DNA from: Mustela lutreola
Lineage: Eukaryota; Chordata; Mammalia; Carnivora; Mustelidae
Assembly: GCF_030435805.1 (NCBI RefSeq)
Contig: NC_081295.1
Span: forward strand, 158,257,001-158,321,000
Reading direction: 5' to 3'
Length of the DNA: 64,000 nucleotides
The notes beneath the pieces were generated by a model. It saw only the letters and a program-made list of their open reading frames with translations. It ran no database searches and had not been told where the DNA came from. This document shows positions 1 through 11,923 of the stretch, piece by piece. Every line of letters starts with the position of its first letter. Within the stretch, counting starts at the first letter, position 1. The translations under genes were made by a program, and so were the position numbers.

Positions 1-3000
1 GTTGTCTTTCTCTGCCTGACTTATTTCGCTAAGCATGATACGCTCTAGTTCCATCCATGTTGTCACAAATGGCAAGATTTCATTTCTTTTGATGGCTGCA
101 TAGTATTCCATTGTATATATATACCACATCTTCTTGATCAATTCATCTGTTGATGGACACCTAGGTTCTTTCCATAGTTTGGCTATTGTGGACATTGCTA
201 CTATAAACATTCGAGTACACGTGCCCCTTTGGATCACTACGTTTGTATCTTTAGGGTAAATACCCAATAGTGCAGTTGCTGGGTCATAGGGCAGTTCTAT
301 TTTCAACATTTTGAGGAACCTCCATGCTGTTTTCCAGAAAGGTTGCACCAGCTTGCATTCCCACCAACAGTGTAGGAGGGTTCCCCTTTCTCCGCATCCT
401 CGCCAGCATCTGTCATTTCCTGACTTGTTGATTTTAGCCATTCTGACTGGTGTGAGGTGATATCTCATTGTGGTTTTGATTTGTATTTCCCTGATGCCGA
501 GTGATATGGAGCACTTTTTCATGTGTCTGTTGGCCATCTGGATGTCTTCTTTGCAGAAATGTCTGTTCATGTCCTCTGCCCATTTCTTGATTGGATTATT
601 TGTTCTTTGGGTGTTGAGTTTGCTAAGTTCTTTATAGATTCTGGACACTAGTCCTTTATCTGATATGTCGTTTGCAAATATCTTCTCCCATTCTGTCAGT
701 TGTCTTTTGATTTTGTTAACTGTTTCCTTTGCTGTGCAAAAGCTTTTGATCTTGATGAAATCCCAATAGTTCATTTTTGCCCTTGCTTCCCTTGCCTTTG
801 GCGTTGTTCCTAGGAATATGTTGCTGCGGCTGAGGTCGAAGAGGTTGCTGCCTGTGTTCTCCTCAAGGTTTTGATGGATTCCTTTCGCACATTGAGGTCC
901 TTCATCCATTTTGAGTCTATTTTCGTGTGTGGTGTAAGGAAATGGTCCAATTTCATTTTTCTGCATGTGGCTGTCCAATTTTCCCAGCACCATTTATTGA
1001 AGAGGCTGTCTTTTTTCCATTGGACATTCTTTCCTGCTTTGTCGAAGATTAGTTGACCATAGAGTTGAGAGTCTATTTCTGGGCTCTCTATTCTGTTCCA
1101 TTGATCTATGTGTCTGTTTTTGTGCCAGTACCATGCTGTCTTGATGATGACAGCTTTGTAATAGAGCTTGAAGTCCGGGATTGTGATGCCACCAATGTTG
1201 GCTTTCTTTTTCAATATCCCTTTAGCTATTCGAGGTCTTTTCTGGATCCATATAAATTTTAGAATTATTTGTTCCATTTCTTTGAAAAAGATGGATGGTA
1301 CTTTGATAGGAATTGCATTAAATGTGTAGATTGCTTTAGGTAGCATAGACATTTTCACAATATTTATTCTTCCAATCCAGGAACATGTAACATTTTTCCA
1401 TTTCTTTGTGTCTTCCTCAATTTCTTTCATGAGTACTTTATAGTTTTCTGAGTATAGATTCTGTGTCTCTTTGGTTAGGTTTATTCCTAGGTATCTTATA
1501 GTTTTGGGTGCAATTGTAAATGGGATTGACTCCTTAATTTTCCTTTCTTCTGTCTTGCTGTTGGTGTAGAGAAATGCAACTGATTTCTGTGCATTGATTT
1601 TATATCCTGACACTTTACTGAATTCCTATATAAGTTCTAGCAGTTTTGGAGTGGAGTCTTTTGGGTTTTCCACATATAGTATCATATCATCTGCAAAGAG
1701 TGATAATTTGACTTCTTCTTTGCCGATTTGGATGCCTTTAATTTCCTTTTGTTGTCTGATTGCTGAGGCTAGGACCTCTAGTACTATGTTGAATAGCAGT
1801 GGTGATAATGGACATCCCTGCCGTGTTCCTGACCTTAGCGGAAAAGCTTTCAGTTTTTCTCCATTGAGAATGATATTTGCGGTGGGTTTTTCATAGATGG
1901 CTTTGATGATATTGAGGTATGTGCCCTCTATCCCTACACTTTGAAGAGTTTTGATCAGGAAGGGATGCTGTACTTTGTCAAATGCTTTTTCAGCATCTAT
2001 TGAGAGTATCATATGGTTCTTGTTCTTTCTTTTATTGATGTGTTGTATCACATTGACTGATTTGCGGATGTTGAACCAACCTTGCAGCCCTGGAATAAAT
2101 CCCACTTGGTCGTGGTGAATAATCTTTTTAATGTACTGTTGAATCCTATTGGCTAGTATTTTGTTGAGTATTTTCGCATCTGTGTTCATCAAGGATATTG
2201 GTCTATAGCTCTCTTTTTTGGTGGGATCCTTGTCTGGTTTTGGGATCAAGGTGATGCTGGCCTCATAAAATGAGTTTGGAAGTTTTCCTTCCATTTCTAT
2301 TTTTTGGAACAGTTTTAGGAGAATAGGAATTAGTTCTTCTTTAAATGTTTGGTAGAATTCCCCTGGGAAGCCATCTGGCCCTGGGCTTTTGTTTGTTTGG
2401 AGATTTTTAATGACTGTTTCAATCTCCTTACTGGTTATGGGTCTGTTCAGGCTTTCTATTTCTTCCTGGTTCAGTTGTGGTAGTTTATATGTTTCTAGGA
2501 ATGCATCCATTTCTTCCAGATTGTCAAATTTATCGCCGTAGAGTTGCTCATAGTATGTTCTTAAAATAGTTTGTATTTCTTTGGTGTTAGTTGTGATCTC
2601 TCCTCTTTCATTCATGATTTTATTTATTTGGGTCCTTTCTCTTTTCTTTTTGATAAGTCGGGCCAGGGGTTTATCAATTTTATTAATTCTTTCAAAGAAC
2701 CAGCTCCTACTTTCGTTGATTTGTTCTATTGTTTTTTTGGTTTCTATTTCATTGATTTCTCCTCTGATCTTTATGATTTCTCTTCTCCTGCTAGGCTTAG
2801 GGTTTCTTTCTTGTTCTTTCTCCAGCTCCTTTAGGTGTAGGGTTAGATTGTGTACCTGAGACCTTTCTTGTTTCTTGAGAAAGGCTTGTACCGCTATATA
2901 TTTTCCTCTCAGGACTGCCTTTGTTGTGTCCCACAGATTTTGAACCGTTGTATTTTCATTATCATTTGTTTCCATGATTTTTTTCAATTCTTCTTTAATT

Positions 3001-3789
3001 TGCCGGTTGACCCATTCATTCTTTAGAAGGATGCTGTTTAGTCTCCATGTATTTGGGTTCTTTTCAAACTTCCTTTTGTGGTTGAATTCTAGCTTTAGAG
3101 CATTGTGGTCTGAAAATATGCAGGGAATGATCCCAATCTTTTGATACCGGTTGAGTTCTGATTTAGGACCAAGGATGTGATCTATTCTGGAGAATGTTCC
3201 ATGTGCACTAGAGAAGAATGTGTATTCTGTTGCTTTGGGATGAAATGTTCAGAATATATCTGTGATGTCCATCTGGTCCAGTGTGTCGTTTAAGGCCTTT
3301 ATTTCCTTGCTGATCTTTTGCTTGGATGATCTGTCCATTTCAGTGAGGGGAGTGTTAAAGTCCCCTACTATTATTGTATTATTGTTTGTGTTTCTTTGAT
3401 TTTGTTATTAATTAGTTTATATAGTAGGCTGCTCCCACGTTGGGGGCAGAGATATATAAAATTGTTAAATCTTCTTGTTGGACAGACCCTTTGAGTATGA
3501 TATAGTGTCCTTCCTCATCTCTTATTATAGTCTTTGGCTTAAAATCTAATTGATCTGATATAAGGATTGCCACTCCTGCTTTCTTCTGATGTCCATTAGC
3601 ATGGTAAATTCTTTTCCACCCCCTCACTTTAAATCTGGAGGTGTCTTCGGGCTTAAAATGAGTTTCTTGGAGGCAACATATAGATGGATTTTGTTTTTTT
3701 ATCCACTCTGATATCCTGTGTCTTTTGACAGGGGCATTTAGCCCATTAACATTCAGGGTAACTATTGAGAGATATGAATTTAGTGCCAT
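1..3789 (-). pseudogene. L1 ORF2 (endonuclease-reverse transcriptase), broken, 3' end outside window
   Basis: ORF2 starts MALNSYLSIVTLNVNGLNAP at 3789. The endonuclease domain follows, with the CLQETHF motif near 3680. The reverse transcriptase domain lies in 1626-2987, with the FADD catalytic motif near 1690 ([10 protein letters not shown]). The C-terminal zinc-knuckle region lies beyond about 860 and runs off the window. Breaks seen: CAA to TAA at 3412-3414, CGA to TGA at 3249-3251, CAG to TAG at 1626-1628, and a one-base deletion near 868 that shifts the frame. The TAG at 1626 is shared with the copy at 53019-55743. In life the protein nicks target DNA and primes reverse transcription of L1 RNA; this copy cannot make it whole. 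Confidence 0.9.
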
Positions 3790-3868
3790 TGTTTTGCCTG
3801 TAAGGTGACTGTTACTGTATATGGTCTCTGTTCCTTTCTGATCTACCACTTGTAGGCTCTCTCTTTGC

Positions 3869-4785
3869 TTAGAGGACCCCTTTCAATATTTCCTGTAGAG
3901 CTGGTTTGGTGTTTGCAAATTCTTTCAGTTTTTGTTTGTCCTGAAAGCTTTTAATCTCTCCTTCTATTTTCAATGATAGCCTAGCTGGATATAGTATTTG
4001 GGCTGCATGTTTTTCTCATTTAGTGCTCTGAAAATATCATGCCAGCTCTTTCTGGCTTGCCAGGTCTCTGTGGATAAGTCAGCTGCCAATCTAATATTTT
4101 TACCATTGTATGTTACAGATTTCTTTTCCCGGGCTGCTTTCAGGATTTTCTCTTTGTCACTGAGACTTGTAAATTTTACTATTAGGTGACGGGGTGTGGG
4201 CCTATTCTTATTAATTTTGAGGGGCGTTCTCTGAACCTCCTGAATTTTGATGCTCGTTCCCTTTGCCATATTGGGGAAATTCTCTCCAATAATTCTCTCT
4301 AGTATACCTTCTGCTCCCCTCTCTCTTTCTTCTTCTTCTGGAATCCCAATTATTGTAATGTTGTTTCGTCTTATGGTGTCACTTATCTCTCGAATTCTCC
4401 CCTCGTGGTCCAGTATCTGTTTGTCCCTCTTTTGCTCAGCTTCTTTATTCTCTGTCATTTGGTCTTCTATATCACTAATTCTTTCTTCTGCCTCATTTAT
4501 CCTAGCAGTGAGAGCCTCCATTTTTTATTGCACCTCATTAATAGCTTTTTTTATTTCAACTTGGTTAGATTTTAGTTCTTTTATTTCTCCAGAAAGGGCT
4601 TTTATATCTCTCGAGAGGGTTTCTCTAATATCTTCCATGCCTTTTTTGAGCCCGGCTAGAACCTTGAGAATTGTCATTCTGAACTCTAGATCTGACATAT
4701 TACCGATGTCTGTATTGATTAGGTCCCTAGCCTTCGGTACTGCCTCTTGTTCTTTTTTTTGTGTTGAATTTTTCCGTCTTGTCAT
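3869..4785 (-). pseudogene. L1 ORF1 (RNA-binding chaperone), broken
   Basis: The reading frame starts MTRRKNSTQKKEQEAVPKAR at 4785, after the T-rich end of the 5' UTR. The N-terminal third is rich in charged heptad-like sequence (coiled coil). The RRM-like core follows (RRNNITIIGIPEEEERERG, residues about 135-155), then the C-terminal domain (RHLIVKF). An in-frame TAA at 4522-4524 separates the coiled-coil part from the core. A one-base deletion near 4003 shifts the frame after MQPK, so the natural end near 3869 (LQEILKGVL) is out of frame. The family protein forms trimers that coat L1 RNA. Confidence 0.88.
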
Positions 4786-6076
4786 TTTGCCCTGAGAAGA
4801 GTATATGAAGGGGCAAGTAAAATACTAAAAGGGTGGCAACAACCCCAGGAAAGTATGCTTTAACCAAATTAGAAGAGATCCCAAATCGTGACGGGGGAGA
4901 AAGGGGATAAAAAGAGGTTTAAAAAGGAAGAAAGGAAAAAAAAAAAAAAGAAAAAAGAAAAAAAAAGAAAGTAAAGAATTAAAAAAAAAAAAAGAAAACA
5001 CCTAAGAAAAATATAAAAAGGAAAAAATATATATATTAGATAAACTAGTAAAAAATCGTTAAAAAAGAAAAAGGTAACAGTTAAAAAAAAATTTTACCCG
5101 AAGGCGAGAAAAAAAAACAAAAAATGAACAATAAAAAAATTAAATTAACCGCAAGACTAAAAAAAATCACAGGGAAAAAGCCATGAGTTCTGTGCTTTGC
5201 TTTCTCCTCCTCTAGAATTCTGCTGCTCTCCTTGGTATTGAAACCGCACTCTTTGGTAGGTGAACTTGGTATCGGCTGGATTTCTTGTTGCTCTTCTGGG
5301 GGAGGGGCCTGGTGTAGTGATTCTCAAGTGTCTTTGCCCCAGGCGGAATTGCACCGCCCTTACCTGGGGCCGGGGTGAGTAATCCGCTTGGGTTTGCTTT
5401 CAGGAGCTTTTGTTCCCTGAGCGCTTTCCGTAGAGTTCCGGAGGACGGGAATACAAATGGCGGCCTCCTGGTCTCCAGCCTGGAGGAGCCAGAGAGCCCA
5501 GGGCCGCACTCCTCAGTGCGCGTTCAGAGAGCCGCGCCCAGTTACTCCCGTCTGCCTGACCTCCGGCCACGCTCCGAGCTCACTGAGCCTGCGACCGGTT
5601 CAAGGTCACCCAGAGCTGCGAGCTTACTGTCGGCTCTGTCTCTGTAGCCGGCTTTCCCGTTCCAATACCCGCAAGCTCTGTGACACTCAGACACCCCCGA
5701 TCCTTCTGTGACCCTGCGGGGCCTGAGGCCACGCTGACCCCGTGTGGGCTTTGCCCCGGGTAGCCTCTGGAGCGATGTCCCTCAGCGGAACAGACTTTTA
5801 AAAGTCCTGATTTTGTGCTCGGCTGCTCCGCCGCTTGCCGGGCGCCGGCCCCTTCCCCCCGGGGTCTATCTTACCGTCGCTTTGGATTCACTTCTCCGCC
5901 GGTCCTACCTTTCAGAAAGTGGTTGTTTTTCTGTTTCCAGAATTGCTGTTCTTCTTCTCTTCAATCTGCCGATGGATTTTCAGGTGTTTGCAATCTTTAG
6001 ATAAGCTATCTAGCTGATCTCCAGCTAGCTGAAGTAGTCTCAGGCTGCTACTTCTCCGCCATCTTGACTCCTCCCC
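4786..6076 (-). promoter_or_regulatory. L1 5' UTR with CpG-rich internal promoter
   Basis: The outer half (5200-6076) is GC- and CpG-rich, in sharp contrast with the AT-rich surroundings. The inner part (4920-5160) is nearly pure A on the plus strand, so T-rich in the L1 sense. The copy at 62611-63862 has the same two-part layout and nearly the same length (about 1.25-1.29 kb). By analogy with other mammalian L1s this region should carry the internal Pol II promoter. No individual factor site is claimed. Confidence 0.8.
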
Positions 6077-7134
6077 CCCATGAATATCATTCTTAATGGG
6101 GAAAAGCTACAAGCCTTTCCCTTAAGTGTAGGAACATGACAGCGATGCCCACTCTCACCACTATCGTTCAGTATAATACTAGAAGTGCTAACCTCAGCAA
6201 TCAGCCAATATCAAGAAATAAAAGGCATTCAAATTGGCAAAGAAGAAGTCTAACTCTCTCTCTTGGCAGATGACTTTATGTGGACAACCCAAAAGACTCC
6301 ACCCCCCAATTACCAGAACTCATACAGCAATTCAGCAATGTGGTAGGATACAAAATCAATGGACAGAGTCAGTGGCATTTCTGTACCCTAACAACGTAAC
6401 TGTAGGAAGAGAAATTAAGGAATCCGTTCCATTTACAGTAATACCAAGAACCAGGAGATACCTTGGAATAAACCTAACCAACGTGGTAAAAAATCTATAC
6501 TCTAGAAACTACAGAAAACTTATGAAAGAAATTGTAGAAGACACAAAGAGATGGAAAACAATTCCATACTCACAGTTTGGAAGAATAAAGAATGTGAAAA
6601 TGTCTATGCTGCCTAGAGCAATCTTTCAAATGCCATCCCTATCAAAATACCAATGGCATTTTTCAAAGTGCTGGAACAAACAATTGTAAAATTTCTATAG
6701 AATGAGAAAAGACCCTGAATCACCAAGGTAATGTTGAAAAAGAAAGAGCTGGGGGTATAACGTTGCCTGATTTCGAGCTTTACTACAAAGCTTTGATCCC
6801 CAAGACAGCATGGTACTGGCACAAAAGCACACACATAAACCAATGGAACAGAATAGACCAGGAATGGACCCTCATCTCCATGGACAACTAATCTTTGACA
6901 AATCAAGAAAAAATATCCAATGGAAAACAGCAGTCTCTTCAATAAATGATGATGGAAAACTGGACAGCCACATGCAGAAGAATGAAACTTGACCATTCTC
7001 TTACACCATACACAAAGATAAACTCACAATTCATGAAAGATCTCAATGTGAGACAGGATTCCATCAAAATCCTAGAGGAGAACATAGGCAGTTACCACTT
7101 GGACATTAGTCCACAGCAACTTCTTTCAAGACAC
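6077..7134 (+). mobile_element. Older L1 fragment, ORF2 reverse transcriptase to C-terminal region
   Basis: Begins at the ORF2 stretch [14 protein letters not shown], corresponding to '[14 protein letters not shown]' in younger copies. Continues through VAFLYPNN, YLGINLT and [14 protein letters not shown] with many frame breaks. This is the host element into which the minus-strand L1 at 1-6076 inserted. It continues at 7607 after a nested L1 tail. Confidence 0.85.
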
Positions 7135-7606
7135 GGTTGCCAAACTGTGGAAAGATCCAAGATGCCGTTCAATGGATGAACGGTTAAGGAAGATGTGGTC
7201 CATATACACTATGGAGTATTATGCCTCCATCAGAAAGGATGAATCCCCAACTTTTGTAGCAACATTGACGGGACTGGAAGAGATTATGCTGAGTGAAATA
7301 AGTCAAGCAGAGAGAGTCAATTATCATATGGTTTCACTTATTTGTGGAGCATAACAAAAAGCATGGAGGACATGGGTAGTTAGAGAGAAGGGGGTTGGGG
7401 TAAATTGGAAGGGGAGGTGAATCATGAGAAACTATGGACTCTGAAAAACAATCTGAGGGGTTTGAAGTGGCGGGGGGGTGGGAGGTTGTGGTACCAGGTG
7501 GTGGGTATTATAGAGGGCACGGATTGCATGGAGCACTGGGTGTGGTGAAAAAATAATGATACTGTTATGCTGAAAATAAATTAATTTTAAAAAATAATAA
7601 AAAAAA
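7135..7606 (+). mobile_element. 5'-truncated L1 tail nested in older L1
   Basis: Starts in the ORF2 end ([18 protein letters not shown]...SLICGA, stop near 7354) and carries the L1 3' UTR and an A-rich tail. The host L1 text stops at 'ttctttcaagacac' and resumes at 'aagacatgtctccaaag', leaving a short 'aagaca' target duplication. Confidence 0.75.
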
Positions 7607-8287
7607 AGACATGTCTCCAAAGACAAAGGAAACAAAAGCAAGAAGGAACTTTTCAGACTTCATCAAGACAAAAATCTTCTGTTGAAAGACCCCTCTCCCC
7701 TTGCTAAAGGCTTGTTTAAGTAACCTATTATTCCCATAGCCGGATGGCAACACATATCCTGCACAAACAGGATGTCTGTGATCACCCGGTCTGTCAAAAG
7801 AAAAGACAAATGAAAAGTAGAATGTAACTGGGACTTTCCAGAGTGCTGACCCAAGGAACCACCAGAACGCCCTGACCCCAACGCCCAATCATGCTTGATT
7901 CAAATTAATAAATCAGACTCCTGTAACCATGCATATCTGCTTCTGTAAGACCGCTTCCTGCCACCCCAACCCTTGCCCTATATAATCTGTTCCCCAACCT
8001 AGCCTGGCCTGCTCAGTCCACAAAGGCTGATGCGTCTGCAGGCGCCTGTGTAACCAATAATAACCTCTTGCAACTTGCATCCAGTGGAGGCTTGGTGTCT
8101 GTTTCTTGGGTGCGGATCGAGGGTCTTTCACTGTACAGCAAAGTAAACAATCAACAAAACTAAGAGGCAACTCATGGAATGGGAGAAGATATTCATAAAT
8201 GACATTACAGACAAGGATTTGATATCCAAGATCTGTAAAGTACTTCTCAAACGAACGCCCAAAAATAAAGAATCCAGTCAATAAATT
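7607..8287 (+). mobile_element. Continuation of older L1 ORF2, interrupted by a solo LTR
   Basis: 7607-7682 and 8135-8287 read as one L1 ORF2 segment (SPKTKETKARRNFSDFIKTKIF, then [17 protein letters not shown]-type text) split by the LTR at 7683-8130. The segment then meets a nested L1 tail at 8288. Confidence 0.75.
7683..8130 (+). mobile_element. Solo LTR, ERV1 (gammaretrovirus-like) fossil
   Basis: A 448-bp element bounded by the inverted termini TGAAAGACC and GGTCTTTCA and flanked by a perfect 4-bp target duplication (CTGT at 7679-7682 and 8131-8134). Inside are a TATA-like box (ctatataat, near 7978) and, downstream of it, an R/U5-like segment. The 4-bp duplication is typical of class I ERVs. 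No internal genes or second LTR are present, so the provirus has presumably been reduced to one LTR by recombination. It sits in an old L1, so it is younger than that L1. Confidence 0.88.
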
Positions 8288-8460
8288 GGAAGGGGAGGTG
8301 AACCACGAGAGACTTTGGACTCTGAAAAACAACCTGAGGGTTTTGAAGGGGTGGGGGGTTGGGGGGAGCCAGGTGGTGGATATTAGGGAGGGCATGTATT
8401 GCATGGAGCACTGGGTGTGGTGCAAAAACAATGAATACTGTTACACTGAAAAGAAAAAAA
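8288..8460 (+). mobile_element. Very short L1 3' UTR insertion
   Basis: About 170 bp of L1 3' UTR with the conserved 'tgcatggagcactgggtgtg' box and an A-rich end. It interrupts the older L1 ORF2, which resumes with ATGGGCAAAAGATATGAGC at 8460. Confidence 0.75.
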
Positions 8461-9161
8461 ATGGGCAAAAGATATGAGCAGAAAATTCTCCAGAGAAGAC
8501 ATAGAAATAGCTAATAGACACATGAAACATTGTTCTACATTACTAGTCATCAGGGAAATAGAAATCAAAACCACATTGAGATACCACCTTACACCAGTTA
8601 GAATGGCAAAACTTAACAAGGCAGGAAACAACAGATGTTGACAAGGGTGTGGAGAAAGGGGAACCCTCTTACACTGTTGGTGGGAATGCAACCTGGTGCA
8701 GCCATTCTGGAAAACAGTATCGAGGTTTCACAAGATGTTAAGAATAGAGCTTCCCTACAACTCAGCAATTGTACTACTAGGTATTTACCCCAAAGATATA
8801 TGCACCCTATAGCTCATAGCAGCAATGTCCACAATAGCCAAACTATGGAAAGAACCTAGATGTCCATCAACATATGAATGGATAAAGAAGATGTGATATA
8901 TGGTGGAATACTATGTAGCCATCTGAAAAATAAAATTAAAGAAAAGAAATCTTGCCATTTGTAATGACGTGGAATCTTGCCATTTGTAATGACGTGGATG
9001 GAAATAGAGGGTATTATGCTAAGCAAAATAAGTCAATCAGAGAAAGACAATTATCATATCTGATATGAGGAATTTGAGAGGCAGGGAAGGGGGTCATGGG
9101 TGGTAGGGAGGGAAAAGATGAAACAAGATGGGACTGGGGACTCTTAAAAAAATTAAATTTA
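8461..9161 (+). mobile_element. Older L1, ORF2 C-terminus and 3' UTR
   Basis: Recognisable ORF2 end ([21 protein letters not shown]-type text, [14 protein letters not shown], then YPKDICTL) followed by L1 3' UTR to the SINE target at 9146-9161. Many breaks. The 18-bp phrase 'cttgccatttgtaatgac' occurs twice in tandem (near 8950-8993), a small local duplication. Confidence 0.8.
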
Positions 9162-9344
9162 GGGGCGCCTGGGTGGCTCAGTGGGTTAAGCCGCTGCCTT
9201 CGGCTCAGGTCATGATCTCAGGGTCCTGGGATCTAGTCTCTGCCCAGCAGGGAGCCTGCTTCCTCCTCTCTCTCTCTCTGCCTGCCTCTCTGCCTACTTG
9301 TGATCTCTCTCTGTCAAATAAATAAATAAAATCTTAAAAAAAAT
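9162..9344 (+). mobile_element. Can-SINE (tRNA-Lys-derived), young, full length
   Basis: Starts ggggcgcctgggtggctcag, carries A/B-box-like tRNA text, a CT-rich middle, and ends in an aataaataaaatctt tail. Flanked by a perfect 16-bp target duplication (9146-9161 and 9345-9360, aaaaaaattaaattta). This subtype supports a mustelid source. Confidence 0.95.
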
Positions 9345-9642
9345 AAAAAAATTAAATTTAAATTTAAAAAAATTTTGTATTTTTTTATTAACATATAATG
9401 TATTATTAGCCCCAGGATGTTTTTCAACATTTCTTTGGCTATTTGGGGGTCTTTTCTTGTGCTATATCAATTTTAGAATTTTTTTTCCCAGCTCTGTTAA
9501 AGGTGATGATGATATTTTGATAGGGATTGCTTTGAATGTGTAGGTTGCTTTGAGTAGCAAAGAAATAGTCAACAAAACTAAAAGGTAGCTTATGGAATAG
9601 GAGAAAATATTTGCAAATGACTTATCAGGTAAAAGGCTATGG
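9345..9642. mobile_element. Jumble of short L1 fragments in both orientations
   Basis: About 9376-9416 is a minus-strand L1 tail (ttattaacatataatgtatta). 9417-9556 is minus-strand ORF2 text around ILKLIW. 9557-9642 is plus-strand ORF2 text (cagtcaacaaaactaaaag type). Boundaries are approximate. Confidence 0.55.
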
Positions 9643-11818
9643 AGGAGGCAAGATGGCAGAAGTATAGGGGACCTCATTTCATCTGGTCCCTTGAATTTAG
9701 TTAGATAACTATAAATCATTCTGAACAGCCATGAATTCAACCTCAGATGTAAGAAAAGAATACCCGCAGTGCTACAAGAAGAAAAGCGATCACTTTTTGT
9801 CAGGTAGAAGGTGCAGAGAAGTGATTCTGAGGGGATATATCAGAAGATAAACAGCGGTAGAAGGGAGTCTCAGTAAGCACCGCTACTGGAAAGCGATAGA
9901 GCCCTGCAAGGTGAAATTGGAACACTTAGAAATCTGCTCCAGTGAAAGCTGTCCCTGCTTGAAAGGTGCTCAAGTGGTGAAACAGGGCAGAATTATAGCT
10001 GGGACAGTGTGATTTTAGGATCCCTAGACTCACAGAAATAATGGGGGTGCCTGAGCTGGTAGAGTTCCCAAGCATTGGAGCAGGAAAACTTGTTATGGTC
10101 AGTGAGCCCAGGAGGGGGCTCTCAGCTTGGTTCACCATAAACCATGAGCTGTGGCCCAATCAGGTGACCACTCTCCGTGTGGGAACCCTGCAAAGGACAG
10201 GAATGTGGGGACCCTCCGCCTTCCCCTGAGAGGGGTGAAGCAGGTGCACATACAACCTTCGGATACCTCTCAGTGTGTCCTGTAAAAGCCAGGAAAGCAG
10301 CAACCTTCCCCCAGGAGGGTTGGAGAGGGCACAGTTTTGGGCAACTGTTTTCCATGCCAGGGCCCTAAAACATGCAGAAGCCCAGGACCCTCTGCCTTTC
10401 CCTAGGAGCATAGGTGTGGGTGTTCACTGCAGGAATCTGAGAAGTTTAGCACACACAAAAGTGAAGACTTTTTTTTTTTTCTTTTTTTTCTTTTCTTTTT
10501 TTTTTTTTTTTTTTATCCCTGAGGGTTTACTGAAGAGAGGGGACTGCGATCTTTTGGCTCTGGGGAGGGAGATTGAGGTGTGGCCTTTTTTTTTTTTTTG
10601 ATCCTATAAGGAAAGGTGGAAAGCCTTCAGGGAACAAGAACCAAACAGAGCAACCAAAAATTGTTTACACTGAGACTGGGCCCCCTTGCAAGGGGCGGTG
10701 CAACTCCACCCAGGCAGACACCTGAGAATCAGCACAGCAGACCCCTTCCCCAGAAGAACAACTGGAAGAACAGGTGAACAGCAAGTTTACCGACCACACA
10801 GGACTGTAAAATTCCAGGGTTACAGGGAAATAGTATCTAGAATTCAAGGTTTTTTCTCATTATTTATTTATATTTCAGTTTAAAAAATTTCCATTTCTTT
10901 TTCCCTTTTCAAGTAGTTTCTTATTTTATCAGCTCTTTATTATTTTTTCTGCCCCACCCTCCTTGAGACATCCCCTGTTTTTTTTTTTTAATTTAAATTA
11001 AATTAGCCAAGGTATAAGCTCTTTATTTTTAACTTTATTTTTAACTTTTTTCAACTAACATCTTTTACATTTACATTTTATAGATATATTTTTCGTGTTT
11101 GACTTCCTTTGACTCTATTCAATTTTATTTTTGTACATATATAACTTTTGCTTTCTTTACAATTTTGGGATTTAGTGTCTTCTAAAACACAGACCAAAAA
11201 TACACTCAGTGCCAAGTGGATCACCCTGTTTTGTCCATTCTGTGAGATTATACTCTCTCTTCCCCTTGCCCGCCCTTTTTATTTCCCTTTTTTCTTTTCC
11301 TTCTTTTCTTTTCTAGTTTCTGACCTCTTTGACTTGTCTAGTGTGCATTTTGCTTGGGTTGTGGTTGATATTTTTGATAGTGCTCACTCATTCATCCACT
11401 CTTCTCTGGAAAAAATGACTAGAAGGAGGAATTCACAACAAAGGAAAGAACAAGAGGTAATAATCTCTGCCACAGATCTAATCTATATGAATATAAGTAA
11501 AATGTCAGAGCTGGAATTCAGGATAACAATTATAAACTTACTAGCTGGGCTTGAAAAAGCATAAAAGACACTGGAGAATCTCTTAGCGCAGGAATGAGAT
11601 CTAATAAGGCCAAATTTAAAATGTTCTACCTGAGACGCAGGTTAAATTGGATGCTCTAAAGGCTAGGCTAAATGAGGCAGAGTAAGTGACACAGAACACA
11701 AGTTGATAAGAAAGAAGCTGAGGAAAAGAGACAAAAGCAACTTATGGACCATGAGGAGAGACTTTGAGAGATCATTGATGCCATGAAATGAAACAATATC
11801 AGAATTATTGGGAGGTAT
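9643..11818 (+). mobile_element. Older L1, 5' UTR and start of ORF1
   Basis: Starts with an L1 5' head (ggaggaggcaagatggcag near 9646), followed by a diverged 5' UTR with T-rich runs (10469-10514 and 10587-10600). ORF1 begins MTRRRNSQQRKEQE at 11415 and stays open to about 11564 before decaying. The rest of ORF1 is degraded, and its C-terminal part is missing where a truncated SINE abuts ORF2. Confidence 0.8.
11415..11818 (+). pseudogene. L1 ORF1 remnant, N-terminal part
   Basis: MTRRRNSQQRKEQEVIISAT matches the N-terminus of the young L1 ORF1 copies (4785 minus, 63863 plus). An early stop follows LLAGLEKA. Later text (DHEERL, MKNNIRIIGRY) is in other frames. The core and C-terminal domains are deleted. 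Confidence 0.8.
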
Positions 11819-11923
11819 GGGGCGCCTGAGTGGCGCAGTGGGTTAAAAGCCTCTGCCTTCGGCTCAGGTCATGATTCCATGGTTCTGGGATCGAGCCCCG
11901 CATTGGGCTCTCTGCTCAGAATC
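11819..11923 (+). mobile_element. Can-SINE, 3' half missing
   Basis: ggggcgcctgagtggcgcag head and body up to 'ggctctctgctcag', then an abrupt switch to L1 ORF2 leader text. No tail and no target duplication on the right. A deletion removed the SINE tail together with the end of L1 ORF1. Confidence 0.85.

Larger units (their letters stand above)
1..6076 (-). mobile_element. L1 retrotransposon, young carnivore family, nearly full length (3' end cut by window edge)
   Basis: On the minus strand the order is 5' UTR (4786-6076), ORF1 (3869-4785), a short spacer, then ORF2 (start 3789, running past base 1). The 5' end reads from 6076 with the 'gaggagtcaagatggcggag' start, which is also seen at 62611 on the plus strand. 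It landed inside an older plus-strand L1 that resumes at 6077. It is about 97% similar by eye to the truncated copy at 53019-55743. ORF1 and ORF2 are both broken by only a few changes, so it is young but not autonomous as it stands. Confidence 0.95.

Noticed and set aside
2571-2859. Overlapping plus-strand hydrophobic frames of about 90 codons
   Set aside because: Antisense of the L1 ORF2 linker; the same frames recur antisense to other L1 copies (for example 31265-31540).
4247-4795. 182-codon plus-strand open frame
   Set aside because: Exact antisense of L1 ORF1; composition is the mirror of ORF1 codons.
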